DNA of 56,248 nucleotides, taken from a virus. Location: positions 1-56,248 of the IMG/VR virus record IMGVR_UViG_3300033149_003977. One strand, 5' to 3'. The position numbers were made by a program, and so were the translations under genes. Below the pieces are notes generated by a model. That model was not told where the DNA came from and did not search any database. It was given only the letters and a program-made list of their open reading frames with translations. Of the stretch, positions 14,843-23,700 are shown one piece after another. The first letter of the stretch is position 1. Each line of letters opens with the position of its first letter.

Positions 14843-15088
14843 ATGGAAAATTCACACGGACGGTGGGAACAGTTGTTGTTACGCCTGCAAAGTGTAGCTA
14901 GGCGTCAATGTCGAGGCCACGGATTTTCATTGGTCACAGTTACATTGGCGTTTAAAAATGATCGTCTTGTCCAATGGAGTCGTCCGACGGTCAAATTTTA
15001 TGAGCCAGGTGGGAGTAATGAATTATTGGAATTGTTGGCGTGGGATAGCACACAATCGAAACAGAAACACATAATCAATAATGAATGA
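14843..15088 (+). CDS. Small hypothetical protein
   Basis: An 81-residue, basic N-terminal protein with no recognised family. ATG 14843 has AGGAG five bases upstream and lies eight bases after the MuF-like gene. It has a strand-rich middle (SLVTVTLAFKNDRLVQW) and a polar end. It is the last gene before promoter P5 and the start of the main virion operon. Confidence 0.65.
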   Translation: MENSHGRWEQLLLRLQSVARRQCRGHGFSLVTVTLAFKNDRLVQWSRPTVKFYEPGGSNELLELLAWDSTQSKQKHIINNE

Positions 15089-15091
15089 TAC

Positions 15092-15120
15092 CTTGACAGA
15101 AATGGCGATCAGTATTATAC
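15092..15120 (+). promoter_or_regulatory. Sigma70-like promoter P5, main virion operon
   Basis: TTGACA (15092-15097), 17 bases, TATACT (15115-15120). The transcript would begin near 15127. It is followed within 30 bases by a terminator-like hairpin and then by about 26 kb of virion genes on the same strand. Confidence 0.85.
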
Positions 15121-15153
15121 TATAGATAGCTGCTTGAATTGCATATATTGAGC

Positions 15154-15202
15154 AGGCACGCTGTTCTGCGCCGATGGCGCGGATGGCGTGCCTTTCTTTT
15201 TT
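15154..15202 (+). terminator. Terminator-like hairpin between promoter P5 and the first virion gene
   Basis: AGGCACGC (15154-15161) pairs with GCGTGCCT (15186-15193), with an inner stem GCGCC/GGCGC (15168-15172 and 15176-15180) and a T-rich tail TTTCTTTTTT to 15202. The SD of the next gene begins at the following base. RNA from P5 could end here after about 75 bases, which makes it an attenuator, an antitermination target or the end of a small RNA. Confidence 0.75.
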
Positions 15203-15212
15203 GGGAGGGGAC

Positions 15213-15662
15213 GTGAGAGGAAGATATTTCAATCCGAACCACTTGCCAGTGATTGTACAAGCGTTGCCCGTCCAGACATTACCTGCGGCGGGGGCATACG
15301 TTGCATCCGACATAATTCCGTGTGCTGGATTTGCGGGAGTGACAATTTATTATTCATACGCGCGCGCCAACATGGCCGGGGCCGTCACTTTCTTTTGTGA
15401 TTTATATTTATGTTCATCAACCGACGCTTATCAACAAGGCGCGGTCGGTGTAGGAGCTGTGGTGGCGGGCGTTCAGATTGCGTCATTGGCACAATCTGAA
15501 ACAATAACATACACAAATGAAGGTCTTGCTGGCACTGAATTTCGGACATACATGATGCGATTTAATGACGCCGTAGAACAGATCAGAATTCAGGCGGCGG
15601 AGAGCGGAGCTGTTGGCAACCCTGGCGACTTCGGGGCTATTTTCCAGTTCGCGTTGGAATAA
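15213..15662 (+). CDS. Hypothetical virion protein
   Basis: The 149-residue protein is rich in Ala, Gly, Val and Thr and looks all-beta. GTG 15213 is chosen, with GGAGG shortly before it. An upstream in-frame ATG (15174) is inside the hairpin stem and would add residues encoded by the terminator. It is the first gene of the main head and tail operon. A capsid-decoration or head-fibre role is possible from position. The family is not recognised. Confidence 0.65.
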   Translation: MRGRYFNPNHLPVIVQALPVQTLPAAGAYVASDIIPCAGFAGVTIYYSYARANMAGAVTFFCDLYLCSSTDAYQQGAVGVGAVVAGVQIASLAQSETITYTNEGLAGTEFRTYMMRFNDAVEQIRIQAAESGAVGNPGDFGAIFQFALE

Positions 15663-15677
15663 GGAGCGAATAAAAAT

Positions 15678-16547
15678 ATGAGCAGCATTCCAGGCACAAG
15701 TCCGCGCGGGCATACTCCTGTCGGCGGTGGCGGTGTATCACATCAGGACGACGCAGCATTTACGCCCGGAACCGATTTGGTGACGCCGACAGGGGCCATG
15801 TTCGATGACGTAGCCCCTGATTCTGTAGATGAAGGAGATGTTGGCATACCGCGCATGGCCGCGAATCGTGTCTTATATGTCACTATTCGAGACGCAGCGG
15901 GCAACGAACGCGGTGTTAATGTGGATGCCAACAATGACTTGGGAATTTCCCAGGCGACGCATGACAATCTGAACGCCAACGCCAACATACAAATCGGCGA
16001 CGCTGATGTGGACAACGGGAACCCAGTCCCTATCTCGGATGCGGGAGGCACGTTGTCGGTGGACGGGGCCGTGACCGTCACACCGCCTGGAGGCATGATC
16101 GAGGGCGGGTTGACCGAGATGATCGGCGTGGACGAGCAAGTTGACCAAAATGAATACAGCGCATCAGTCGGGGTTGCGCTTGGGGACGTTTACAGCGGCG
16201 AGATTCTGTCCATCGCTCTTTATTCGACCGAAAGTGGCACGGGAACCGTCCAAGTACCTGAAGGCATTGTGTACATTCTCGATGCCGACCCGAACGTGGC
16301 GGCGGGAGACACAGCATTTACTGCTGGGGAATGGGTGACAATTCTCGGAAAAATCAGAGTGTTGGCCGCCGACTGGGATGCGGACGCCAATGGCGCATTG
16401 GCTTACATCTACGACAATCCGGTGCCTTTTCATTCACTCAGTACGCTCTATTTCGTCTGGCGACAGACAGACGCGGCATCGTGGAATGATGCGGCGGGGG
16501 ACGACGAGCAATTACGGTTTAATTTTTGGTTCAGGAGAGACAGTTGA
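15678..16547 (+). CDS. Hypothetical virion structural protein, beta-rich
   Basis: The 289-residue protein has a Gly-rich, low-complexity N-terminus (about residues 1-60), a repetitive Asp/Asn-rich stretch (about 75-130), then a jelly-roll-like beta domain with FWFRRDS at the end. It is probably a capsid-associated or fibre protein. AAGGAG lies upstream of ATG 15678. Its stop overlaps the likely TTG start of the beta-helix gene. No cysteine or membrane segment is seen. Confidence 0.65.
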   Translation: MSSIPGTSPRGHTPVGGGGVSHQDDAAFTPGTDLVTPTGAMFDDVAPDSVDEGDVGIPRMAANRVLYVTIRDAAGNERGVNVDANNDLGISQATHDNLNANANIQIGDADVDNGNPVPISDAGGTLSVDGAVTVTPPGGMIEGGLTEMIGVDEQVDQNEYSASVGVALGDVYSGEILSIALYSTESGTGTVQVPEGIVYILDADPNVAAGDTAFTAGEWVTILGKIRVLAADWDADANGALAYIYDNPVPFHSLSTLYFVWRQTDAASWNDAAGDDEQLRFNFWFRRDS

Positions 16548-18094
16548 TAAAGCGGCGTAGGCGACGACCCTGGGCTTGGCGACACAACCAGGGAATCATC
16601 GACTATCGGCGAAAACGGCGAACCTGGCACCCGCGTGTTCCTTACGGGAATGTTTGGTGGGTGGACGGAACGAACGGAAATGACGCGAACGTTGGTGATT
16701 CACGTGAACGGCCCTGGGCGACGATCCAGAAGGCGGCGGACACCGCCACCGCGGGTGATCTGGTGTGGATACGCGGCGGAACCTACGTTGAATTGGTGGA
16801 CTGGGACACTAATTCTGGGACACAAGTTGTCACGTTGCAAGATGTGAATGTCAAGGCACCTAATAAAGTCGAATTCGGCGCGAGCATGGCCGCCGTTGCT
16901 GCGGGAGACATTGTGCACATTTATGACAGTCGCATGTCGAACAACGGGGCCTTTGAGGTCGCGCGCGTGGGTGATACGTATGTCTTGGTAGATGGCCAAC
17001 CGTTCACGCTCAACGAGACGGCGAACGTCCAGGCGACGATCAGTCGCGTGATTTACTTTAAAAATTACAACGACGAGGCGGTGTTGCTCGATCCCGGGGC
17101 TTTGGTCGCCCACCCGCCCGCGCGTGTTATGAACGCCGTTCAGCGAATTGTGCTTGATGGAATTGACGTTACAGGCAGCGCCCACGCGGGATTAGAAATA
17201 TCACATGGCACGCGACACATCGTGGTACAAAATTGTGCCGTTTATCAAAACAACAGTCCAGGAATTTACATTTTTGACGACGCGCAGTATTCGATGATTT
17301 ACGACGTTGAGATTTGGGACAATGGCCAAGGTGCGAACGGGGAAGGTGTTTATATCGGTCTTGGGGCTGGCGGAGACACATGTCATCACAATCATGTCTG
17401 TCACTGTTGGTTCCACGACAACGGCGCGACTAGCGGATGTACTGATGAATGTGTTGACATAAAACCCGACACTGATTATACCGTTGTCGAACACTGCCTG
17501 TTCGAGGATAATTTCAGCACCTGGGGACAGATCACGCTTTCCAGTGGGTGCAGCAACAGCGTCCTGTATGGAAACGTTTTTGACGGGAATGACGGAAACG
17601 CGAATTGGTCGGGACACATCAACGTCCAAGGCGTCTTCAGCCTCATCTTTAACAATCTGATCTACAATGCGGGAACGGATTTTGACGGGTTTCGGATGGT
17701 GGACGCAGTGGGTGGGAGCAACAACCTCGTTTATCACAATATTATCATGGGTTGTGACGTAGGCATCTATTGGGACGCCGACGGTGCACCGTCCACTTAT
17801 GAGGGCGATGAGGTAAAGAACAACATCTTCAGCGGGAACACACTCCAAATGCAATGGTTGCCAGAAACGGGCGAAACCGTGGACACCAACGTCATTTGGG
17901 GTGTGACGAACGACAGTGGAGCTAATCCCATCCTGGCCGACCCGATGTTTGTTGGCGGGGGTGATTATCATATTCAGGCTGGCAGTCCCGCGCGGAACGC
18001 GGGATTGGTCGTCGGCATTCTTTCCGACCTCGACTTGAACATCAGGCCGATGGGCGGAGCACCAGACGTAGGATGTTATGAATACATCGAATGA
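16544..18094 (+). CDS. Right-handed parallel beta-helix protein 1
   Basis: The 516-residue protein has a basic N-terminal arm (KRRRRRPW), then the motif WWVDGTNGNDAN...PWATIQKAADTATAGDLVWIRGGTY (residues about 37-80) that opens pectate-lyase-like beta-helices of the DUF1565 type. A long set of short beta rungs follows, with many Asn, His and Gly (about 170-490). It has the C-terminal DPMFVGGGDYHIQAGSPARNAG end seen in secreted polysaccharide-binding helices. TTG 16544 is preferred because AGGAG lies six bases before it and it overlaps the previous stop. Two further helix proteins in this head region (18436 and 23701) share the opening motif. Catalytic residues cannot be assigned. Confidence 0.8.
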   Translation: MIKRRRRRPWAWRHNQGIIDYRRKRRTWHPRVPYGNVWWVDGTNGNDANVGDSRERPWATIQKAADTATAGDLVWIRGGTYVELVDWDTNSGTQVVTLQDVNVKAPNKVEFGASMAAVAAGDIVHIYDSRMSNNGAFEVARVGDTYVLVDGQPFTLNETANVQATISRVIYFKNYNDEAVLLDPGALVAHPPARVMNAVQRIVLDGIDVTGSAHAGLEISHGTRHIVVQNCAVYQNNSPGIYIFDDAQYSMIYDVEIWDNGQGANGEGVYIGLGAGGDTCHHNHVCHCWFHDNGATSGCTDECVDIKPDTDYTVVEHCLFEDNFSTWGQITLSSGCSNSVLYGNVFDGNDGNANWSGHINVQGVFSLIFNNLIYNAGTDFDGFRMVDAVGGSNNLVYHNIIMGCDVGIYWDADGAPSTYEGDEVKNNIFSGNTLQMQWLPETGETVDTNVIWGVTNDSGANPILADPMFVGGGDYHIQAGSPARNAGLVVGILSDLDLNIRPMGGAPDVGCYEYIE

Positions 18095-18103
18095 CAGGAG
18101 TAA

Positions 18104-18436
18104 ATGATGCGAGCAGAGCTGATAACACAAGGACAATTGGCCGCAGTTCCAACGGTGATGTGGACATGTGGTGATCGGGTTACGCATATTACGCTCATCA
18201 TCTTGAGTGAAACCGGTGGGGCCGGAGTGACTTGCACGTTGACGCAAACGCGGGCGGGCAGTGCGGCGCGACGGATTCAGCGTGTGGCGTTGGGAGCCAA
18301 TGGGCGGTTAGAGGCGACCTACACTGAACCAGGGATCGTTTTTGAGCCGACCGACGTTCTGATTGGAGACGACGGTGGGACGGGTGGAGTTGTAGATTAT
18401 TCAATTTATGGCGTCGTAGAGGAGACAGACATATAA
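18104..18436 (+). CDS. Small hypothetical protein between two beta-helix genes
   Basis: A 110-residue, strand-rich protein (VTHITLIILSE, GVTCTLTQT, GGVVDYSIYGVVEE) with no recognised family, probably a single beta-sandwich. ATG 18104 and ATG 18107 are both possible; 18107 has the better SD spacing from AGGAG (18096-18100). Its stop overlaps the next start (TAATG at 18434-18438). It could be a linker or decoration partner of the helix proteins beside it. Confidence 0.7.
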   Translation: MMRAELITQGQLAAVPTVMWTCGDRVTHITLIILSETGGAGVTCTLTQTRAGSAARRIQRVALGANGRLEATYTEPGIVFEPTDVLIGDDGGTGGVVDYSIYGVVEETDI

Positions 18437-19899
18437 TGACGACACAAGTATTTGATTCGAATGGTCGTCTGCTCACCACAGACGCGATACATCAACCGCA
18501 GATTGTCCGTAACAACTGGTACGTAGACAACGTCAACGGCGCTGCGGGCAATGATGGCATGACGCCAGAGAGTGCATTTGCGTCCATTGCAGAAGGGATC
18601 GCTGCGGCAGGAGAAGGAGATATAATTCACGTCGCTTCGGGGAATTATGATGAAGACGGCCTCGATTTGGCGGTAGATTACACGTCATTGGTCGGCGAAA
18701 CGGGAGCGGTGATTTGCAACACCGCCACAGGCACGTGTTTAACGTTGTCTGGTGATTATGTCAATGTCAAAAACATTATCGTTGATCAAGCAGGCGAAAT
18801 TGGATTTTACGTCACTGGTGCACATTGCACATTGAAGGAATGTAACGCTAGGTCTAACACCGTGGGGTACGAGGTGACCGGTTCATCGGTTGAAATTTAT
18901 GACTGTTGTGCGGGATATTATACGGTTGAGGGATTCGACATCAAGGGCGACGGTTGCAAAATATTCGATTGCATAGCGACAGGTCACAACGCGGCGGTGG
19001 TAGGTTTCACCGTTTCGGGAGGCGTACGGAACCATCTCAAACGATGTGAAAGCCTGGCGAACGCAACCAACTCGTTCGTCATTGATACGGCGGCAAATTA
19101 TACGTCAATCGAGGACGCAATATCTAGCGCGCATTGCGGCCCGCGTGAGGACAGGGGATTATTCAATACCTGGGTGAATTTTCACGGCAATCTTGTCAAT
19201 TATCCGCATGAACATGTCTATCCTTTAGCGTTGGGCGAGGGGGTGGCGGTCTCCGCTGCAACCATTTCCTCACAGGCGAATGATGAGACGAATGCTGCGA
19301 CTACGGCTCAATGGTATTATGGCGAACCGACGATATTGATTCCACGCGATACAATCGGAAATCACTATCAGGTACTCGGAATACACATTTTTACGGCGAC
19401 GGCGAATGAATTATGTCAATTCCAAATATTCATGGCAAAACCAGCGTTTACGTCGGCGAGAAACGGTGGCAACGCTTGGGATGAAGCGGAAGTAGATTTG
19501 ACAGTAGATGACGGCACGCTTTTCATGGATCAGGATTTATGTTTGATCTATTCCGATTACGCGGTTGAGATTGTCCGCGTGAATGGGGCACCTGTGGGCA
19601 ACGTTGTAACGATTGAACGGGAAGCCAGCCAATTTGTCGGCTCAAACACTGGCCTTCGGTGGAATCACACGACGAACGCGCCGGGAACCGAGACGTTGTG
19701 CGTGATTCACCGCGAATCTGTGCGATCAATGCACGCGATGTGGGGCAATTACATCACACTTGCCGCTTCGATTATGAATCCAAGGTATTGGAAACGCCCG
19801 ATAAATTTACCTGCGAATTCGGCTCTTTTAATACGCATCGTGAACCAAACAAGTTCATCGGATGTGACTTGGACGGCTATGCCGATTTATATGGGATAA
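18436..19899 (+). CDS. Right-handed parallel beta-helix protein 2
   Basis: The 487-residue protein repeats the opening motif of protein 1: NWYVDNVNGAAGNDG, TPESAFASIAEGIAAAGEGD and IIHVASGNY at about residues 29-75. About ten short beta rungs follow, with regularly spaced Cys (residues about 90-200, such as CTLKECNARSN and CKIFDCIATG). The C-terminal about 240 residues (from about 245) look like a separate beta domain. The many Cys are unusual for a cytoplasmic protein and may stack on one face of the helix. TAATG coupling fixes the start. A virion surface, sugar-binding or sugar-cutting role is likely; the active site is not visible. Confidence 0.8.
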   Translation: MTTQVFDSNGRLLTTDAIHQPQIVRNNWYVDNVNGAAGNDGMTPESAFASIAEGIAAAGEGDIIHVASGNYDEDGLDLAVDYTSLVGETGAVICNTATGTCLTLSGDYVNVKNIIVDQAGEIGFYVTGAHCTLKECNARSNTVGYEVTGSSVEIYDCCAGYYTVEGFDIKGDGCKIFDCIATGHNAAVVGFTVSGGVRNHLKRCESLANATNSFVIDTAANYTSIEDAISSAHCGPREDRGLFNTWVNFHGNLVNYPHEHVYPLALGEGVAVSAATISSQANDETNAATTAQWYYGEPTILIPRDTIGNHYQVLGIHIFTATANELCQFQIFMAKPAFTSARNGGNAWDEAEVDLTVDDGTLFMDQDLCLIYSDYAVEIVRVNGAPVGNVVTIEREASQFVGSNTGLRWNHTTNAPGTETLCVIHRESVRSMHAMWGNYITLAASIMNPRYWKRPINLPANSALLIRIVNQTSSSDVTWTAMPIYMG

Positions 19900-19903
19900 T
19901 ACA

Positions 19904-21793
19904 ATGCCATATTCGTCAATGAAAGACGTGAATCCTTCAATCAGAGGAATTAAACCTCCAGTTACGTTGGCTCAAGCGAACGAGATTGCGGCCATGGCCG
20001 ACGCTTTGGAACGGGGAGGTGAAGTCGAATCACCTTGGGCCGTGGCGATTAGCAATTTCAAAAAAACACATGTGGTCAAAAATGGACGGTGGGTGAAGAA
20101 AGCGGAGGAGAGTATGAGCAATTTGTTTGCACAGACGAAAATCGACATAGACGGAACGGATGTGTCGTTGGAATCGTTGATTGAAGCTTGGCGATTGAAA
20201 GAGGCCAAGACGAAAACGGAAAACGGCGTAAGTTATCCCGCGTCGGCGTATCTTGTTGTGGAAGATCCCGACAGACCGTCCACCTGGCATCTGCGGGTGC
20301 GGGACAAAAACGGCAAACCTGACCACCGGTTGATGGGCGGAGCATGGGCCGCGCTGCACGGTGGATATAGAGGCAACAAATATGAAGGTCCGGACAAAAC
20401 GAAAGCAATTGCAAAATTGAAAGCACTTTACAAAAGCGAGGACATGCAAACGCCAGGTGTTTCGGAGGCAAATGTAGGTGAAGTTTATCCTTACGATACG
20501 CCTCCGCCGACTTACGTTCCCGCGAATGCGATCAGTTTTGCCACTCTGGACGCAGCCCGCGACGCTGAGGCATTCGCCGACTCGGTAAGGCAACGAGTGG
20601 ATGAATTCCAACAGATGGTCGAAAACATCATGTGGTCGCCAGAAGTTGAAGACAAACCCGTGGCGTTGATCAATCTCCTGGATGAGTTCATTGGTCGCAT
20701 TTCGACACCTTCCGTTGAGACAATTACGGCACAAGAACAGACCGTGAAGGAACAAGTCGTGGAGGAAGAGGTCGGGTTTGCCGAAAGTTACGGTGGTGTT
20801 GTGAATCTGTTGGAAAAAGACGTGGATTTTGTGTACGATGGCGGGCCGCTGAAGGTTGAGGTCGCCGTGCTAGAACCTGGTTGGGGAAACAAAGAAGACA
20901 ACAATTATTATCCACGCGAGGTATTGCAACGAGACGCCAATAAAATCGCCGGAGCCAAAATGTATGTCACTGATCATCGACAGAGCGAGAAAAATGTTCG
21001 TACAGAGGTCAGTGAGGTTTTGGAATGTCCCGTGCGGTTCACCGAAACAGGTGCCCCGGTCGCGTTGGTGGGAATTTACGACGAGGATTTTGCACGAACT
21101 GTGTACAATCGCTGGAAGCTCGGGCGATTGGAGAATCTCCAATGCTCAATCCTGGGCACAGGCATCGGTCAATCGGGATTCAAACAAGACGGGAGGACAG
21201 GATACAAAATTACAGAATTGAAGGAGATCAAAAATGTGGACTGGGTGACCCGCGCCGGTGCAGGGGGACGGGCACTCAATATAGTTGAAAATTCAAACGG
21301 AGGACGGAACGATATGTTAAACAAGGACGAGAACGAAAAACTGGAAAAAGTTGAAGGATTTGAGGGGGCCAAAAAACTAGAAAAAGCTGAGGGAATTGAG
21401 AAGGCCGAAAAATTCCTTGAGGAGGTGGACATTCACGAGAACAAAGAGGAAACCGAATCCAAGCAAGAAGAGAATTTGGAGGAACAAACAAAACCGACTA
21501 CGTTTACGGCGGCAGATGTGCTTAAAAAGCTCCTTGAATCGGGGCTTCCCAACGCCGTTCAAATGTTTTTGGTGGAAGCGTCTTATGAAACGCCGAAAGA
21601 GCTTGACGAGGCGATTGAGCGACAAAAGAAAGTCGTGGCTGAAATCCGCGAATCATTGACGTCACAAAAAAAGACATCCGGAGCCAAACCGTTCGCTATG
21701 GGCGGGACGGCCAAAAAGAAAATCGCCGAAGTTGACAATAAAACGATAGGCGAACGAATTGACGCCGTGAACGAAAGGTATTTTGGAAGATAA
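19904..21793 (+). CDS. Capsid maturation protease fused to ChaB-like and scaffold regions
   Basis: This 629-residue protein appears to be a fusion. Residues 1-65 resemble the ChaB-like unit (SPWAVAISNFKK...KNGRWVKK) often put before phage proteases. Residues 95-180 hold a second conserved unit (DHRLMGGAWAALHGGYRGNKYEG). The protease occupies about 300-460, with NNYYPREVL, likely catalytic His358 in YVTDHR and Ser415 in LQCSILGTG, as in prohead serine proteases. A Glu/Lys-rich coiled coil at 470-545 fits a scaffold, and the end binds capsid protein in related phages. It acts inside the prohead and would cut itself and perhaps the capsid protein. ATG 19904 follows the previous stop by four bases. 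It lies two genes before the major capsid gene. Confidence 0.82.
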   Translation: MPYSSMKDVNPSIRGIKPPVTLAQANEIAAMADALERGGEVESPWAVAISNFKKTHVVKNGRWVKKAEESMSNLFAQTKIDIDGTDVSLESLIEAWRLKEAKTKTENGVSYPASAYLVVEDPDRPSTWHLRVRDKNGKPDHRLMGGAWAALHGGYRGNKYEGPDKTKAIAKLKALYKSEDMQTPGVSEANVGEVYPYDTPPPTYVPANAISFATLDAARDAEAFADSVRQRVDEFQQMVENIMWSPEVEDKPVALINLLDEFIGRISTPSVETITAQEQTVKEQVVEEEVGFAESYGGVVNLLEKDVDFVYDGGPLKVEVAVLEPGWGNKEDNNYYPREVLQRDANKIAGAKMYVTDHRQSEKNVRTEVSEVLECPVRFTETGAPVALVGIYDEDFARTVYNRWKLGRLENLQCSILGTGIGQSGFKQDGRTGYKITELKEIKNVDWVTRAGAGGRALNIVENSNGGRNDMLNKDENEKLEKVEGFEGAKKLEKAEGIEKAEKFLEEVDIHENKEETESKQEENLEEQTKPTTFTAADVLKKLLESGLPNAVQMFLVEASYETPKELDEAIERQKKVVAEIRESLTSQKKTSGAKPFAMGGTAKKKIAEVDNKTIGERIDAVNERYFGR

Positions 21794-21807
21794 GGAGATG
21801 ATGAATC

Positions 21808-22320
21808 ATGCTTGAAACAGTAAAAAACGATTATGAAGTCATGTCTGAAGGTGATCCGATTCATTGGGAGATTCCCTATGATCGTTTAGAAGACAACACA
21901 CCCACCGTGACATGTCCAGCGGCTGTGCTTGACGGGGCAGCGGCGGGAACGGGCGATCAATTGACTGGAACCATCTTGAGTATCGACGCGGCGAGTTCCA
22001 TTGCGGTAATCGACTTCACGCCAGGGATGGTTTACTACCAATATGTTCGCAACGTGGCGACCTATGCTGCTGGAGTCGAGGCGACCTGGGTGGCGATTCA
22101 GTTTGGTCATACGGTTTACTATGACCGCAGCTCAACTATGGTGGCTCTGGGCCTTCAGTTAAGTTGTTCGCCGTTGGATAACACTGGTACAGCGAACCCG
22201 AAATTCGGGCGTGTAGTAGGAATCAGTGATGCAGACATTGCACTGTATCCCAAAGGTGTAGCTGGCGTCGCATCCACGCAACGTTGCGGCGTCATGCAGT
22301 TTGGCATCAACGCCGAATAA
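21808..22320 (+). CDS. Probable capsid decoration protein
   Basis: The 170-residue protein is rich in Ala, Thr, Val and Gly and is predicted all-beta, with the profile of head decoration proteins. It starts with DPIHWEIPYD and has the segment DQLTGTILSIDAASSIAVID. It sits between the protease-scaffold and the major capsid, the classic place for a decoration protein. AAGGAG lies fourteen bases before ATG 21808, so the spacing is long. The family assignment is by position. Confidence 0.65.
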   Translation: MLETVKNDYEVMSEGDPIHWEIPYDRLEDNTPTVTCPAAVLDGAAAGTGDQLTGTILSIDAASSIAVIDFTPGMVYYQYVRNVATYAAGVEATWVAIQFGHTVYYDRSSTMVALGLQLSCSPLDNTGTANPKFGRVVGISDADIALYPKGVAGVASTQRCGVMQFGINAE

Positions 22321-22342
22321 ACGACAAACAAGGAGATAAATT

Positions 22343-23425
22343 ATGCAAAAGATAATTCGATGGATTGAAGAAGTCGCACTTGCTATGGATGGCGACGCCG
22401 ACAGTCCTCAAGTAATGGCTGACGTAAAACTCATGCGGGAAATGGCGAATAACATGCATTCGATGAATGCTCGTCAATTCCAAGAGGTTATGACAACTGC
22501 GCATTTTACGGATTACTTCAGCGATGCCCTGTCGCGCATGTTTTACAAAGACTATGCGTACAAAGCGGGGACGTGGAAAGAATACACCACGGCTGACGTC
22601 ACGCCCGATTTCCGTGATGTAAAAAGGTATCGCATGACGGAACCGGGGACATTGTTGCAGAGGCGAGAAAAGGCGCTTCACAAAGCAACCAGCATCGACG
22701 ACAGCGTAATTAACTACGGTGTCGAGGAATACTCTCGTGAGTTTGACATTTCGTGGCGAGTCATAATGAACGACGACTTGGGCAAAATCAGGGAGACACC
22801 ACGACGCATGGCGAACGCAGCGGGAAGATGGCTTGACGCCTGGGTATCGGCGTTGTATGACAACGCAACGACTCAAGCGACCGCCGCAGCGTTAGGCGCA
22901 CCCTGGTCGGGCACGGGACGGCTGACCGCCCCGAACCTGGCGCTGGGATTGAACGGCATGATGCAGCGGGTGGACGCCGCAGGCAATCCGATGAATTTAC
23001 CTCGCGTGCATCTCGTGATCCCACCGATCCTCCAGATCCAAGCCGCCGACATATTGCAAGATTTGCTGTCTTACGGCGGCCCTGGTGGGAACGTGTTAGC
23101 GCAGTTCGTCGCCGGAGTTCACATCGATCCGTACATTACGACGACCGCTTTAGCGACGCCATGGTATCTGTTCGCTGATCCGGCGGACATGACAGTGGTT
23201 CCCGTGGTTCGCCTTGACGGGTGGCCGGGGCCAGTTACTAGCATGAAAAGGAGCGACCTGAAGATTTTGTCGGGAACGGCCCCCAGTGCGTTCACGATGG
23301 GTAGTTTCGCCACTGGCGACATCACGTACATGGTCGAGGACATCATCGGCGGATGGGATGATGCGTCGTGGGTTGGCGTCGTAGACTTTCGTGGGTTCTA
23401 CTACAGTTCAGGCACGACACCGTAA
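22343..23425 (+). CDS. Major capsid protein (HK97-fold)
   Basis: The 360-residue protein follows the protease and decoration genes and has HK97-fold features. An N-terminal helical arm (residues about 1-50) is followed by SDALSRMFYKDY and the E-loop region (EYTTADVTPDFRDVKRYRM). The P-domain follows (INYGVEEYSREFDISWRVIMNDDLGKI, split here for length), with a long spine helix (TPRRMANAAGRWLDAWVSALYD). The A-domain ends in VEDIIGGWDDASWVGVVDFRGFYY. Many copies assemble the head. A strong SD (AAGGAG) precedes ATG 22343. N-terminal cleavage by the upstream protease is possible; the arm is shorter than a classic delta domain. Confidence 0.88.
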   Translation: MQKIIRWIEEVALAMDGDADSPQVMADVKLMREMANNMHSMNARQFQEVMTTAHFTDYFSDALSRMFYKDYAYKAGTWKEYTTADVTPDFRDVKRYRMTEPGTLLQRREKALHKATSIDDSVINYGVEEYSREFDISWRVIMNDDLGKIRETPRRMANAAGRWLDAWVSALYDNATTQATAAALGAPWSGTGRLTAPNLALGLNGMMQRVDAAGNPMNLPRVHLVIPPILQIQAADILQDLLSYGGPGGNVLAQFVAGVHIDPYITTTALATPWYLFADPADMTVVPVVRLDGWPGPVTSMKRSDLKILSGTAPSAFTMGSFATGDITYMVEDIIGGWDDASWVGVVDFRGFYYSSGTTP

Positions 23426-23454
23426 AACAAAAAAAACGAAAGGACAAAAGAATA

Positions 23455-23691
23455 ATGGCACCAAGAAGTAAAATGTCAAAGTATCCGCCTGGATCTGAGG
23501 CGTTGAAATCACTCATTGTGAGTGCATACGGCATGGATTTTGAGCAAGCCGAAACCATCCTGAAAGAGCGGCCTGAAAATCCAGCGTTGTGGCCTTACGA
23601 GGAATACCAAAAGGCAAAAGCTATGATGGCCGCGCTTCACACGAAACCGCAAGTGGTCTCGGACAAACCAGGTTGGAAGCGAAAAAAATAG
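23455..23691 (+). CDS. Small basic protein after capsid gene
   Basis: A 78-residue protein with a basic N-terminus, a helical middle (SEALKSLIVSAYGMDFEQAETILKE, split here for length) and a basic tail KPGWKRKK. Similar small proteins follow capsid genes in other phages but have no known role. AAAGGAC lies 12 bases before ATG 23455. The longer open frame starting at 23368 overlaps the capsid gene and is rejected. Confidence 0.65.
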   Translation: MAPRSKMSKYPPGSEALKSLIVSAYGMDFEQAETILKERPENPALWPYEEYQKAKAMMAALHTKPQVVSDKPGWKRKK

Positions 23692-23700
23692 GAGGAAACC

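Noticed and set aside
15174-15212. ATG 15174 as start of the first virion gene
   Set aside because: It lies inside the stem of the terminator-like hairpin, while GTG 15213 has a good SD.
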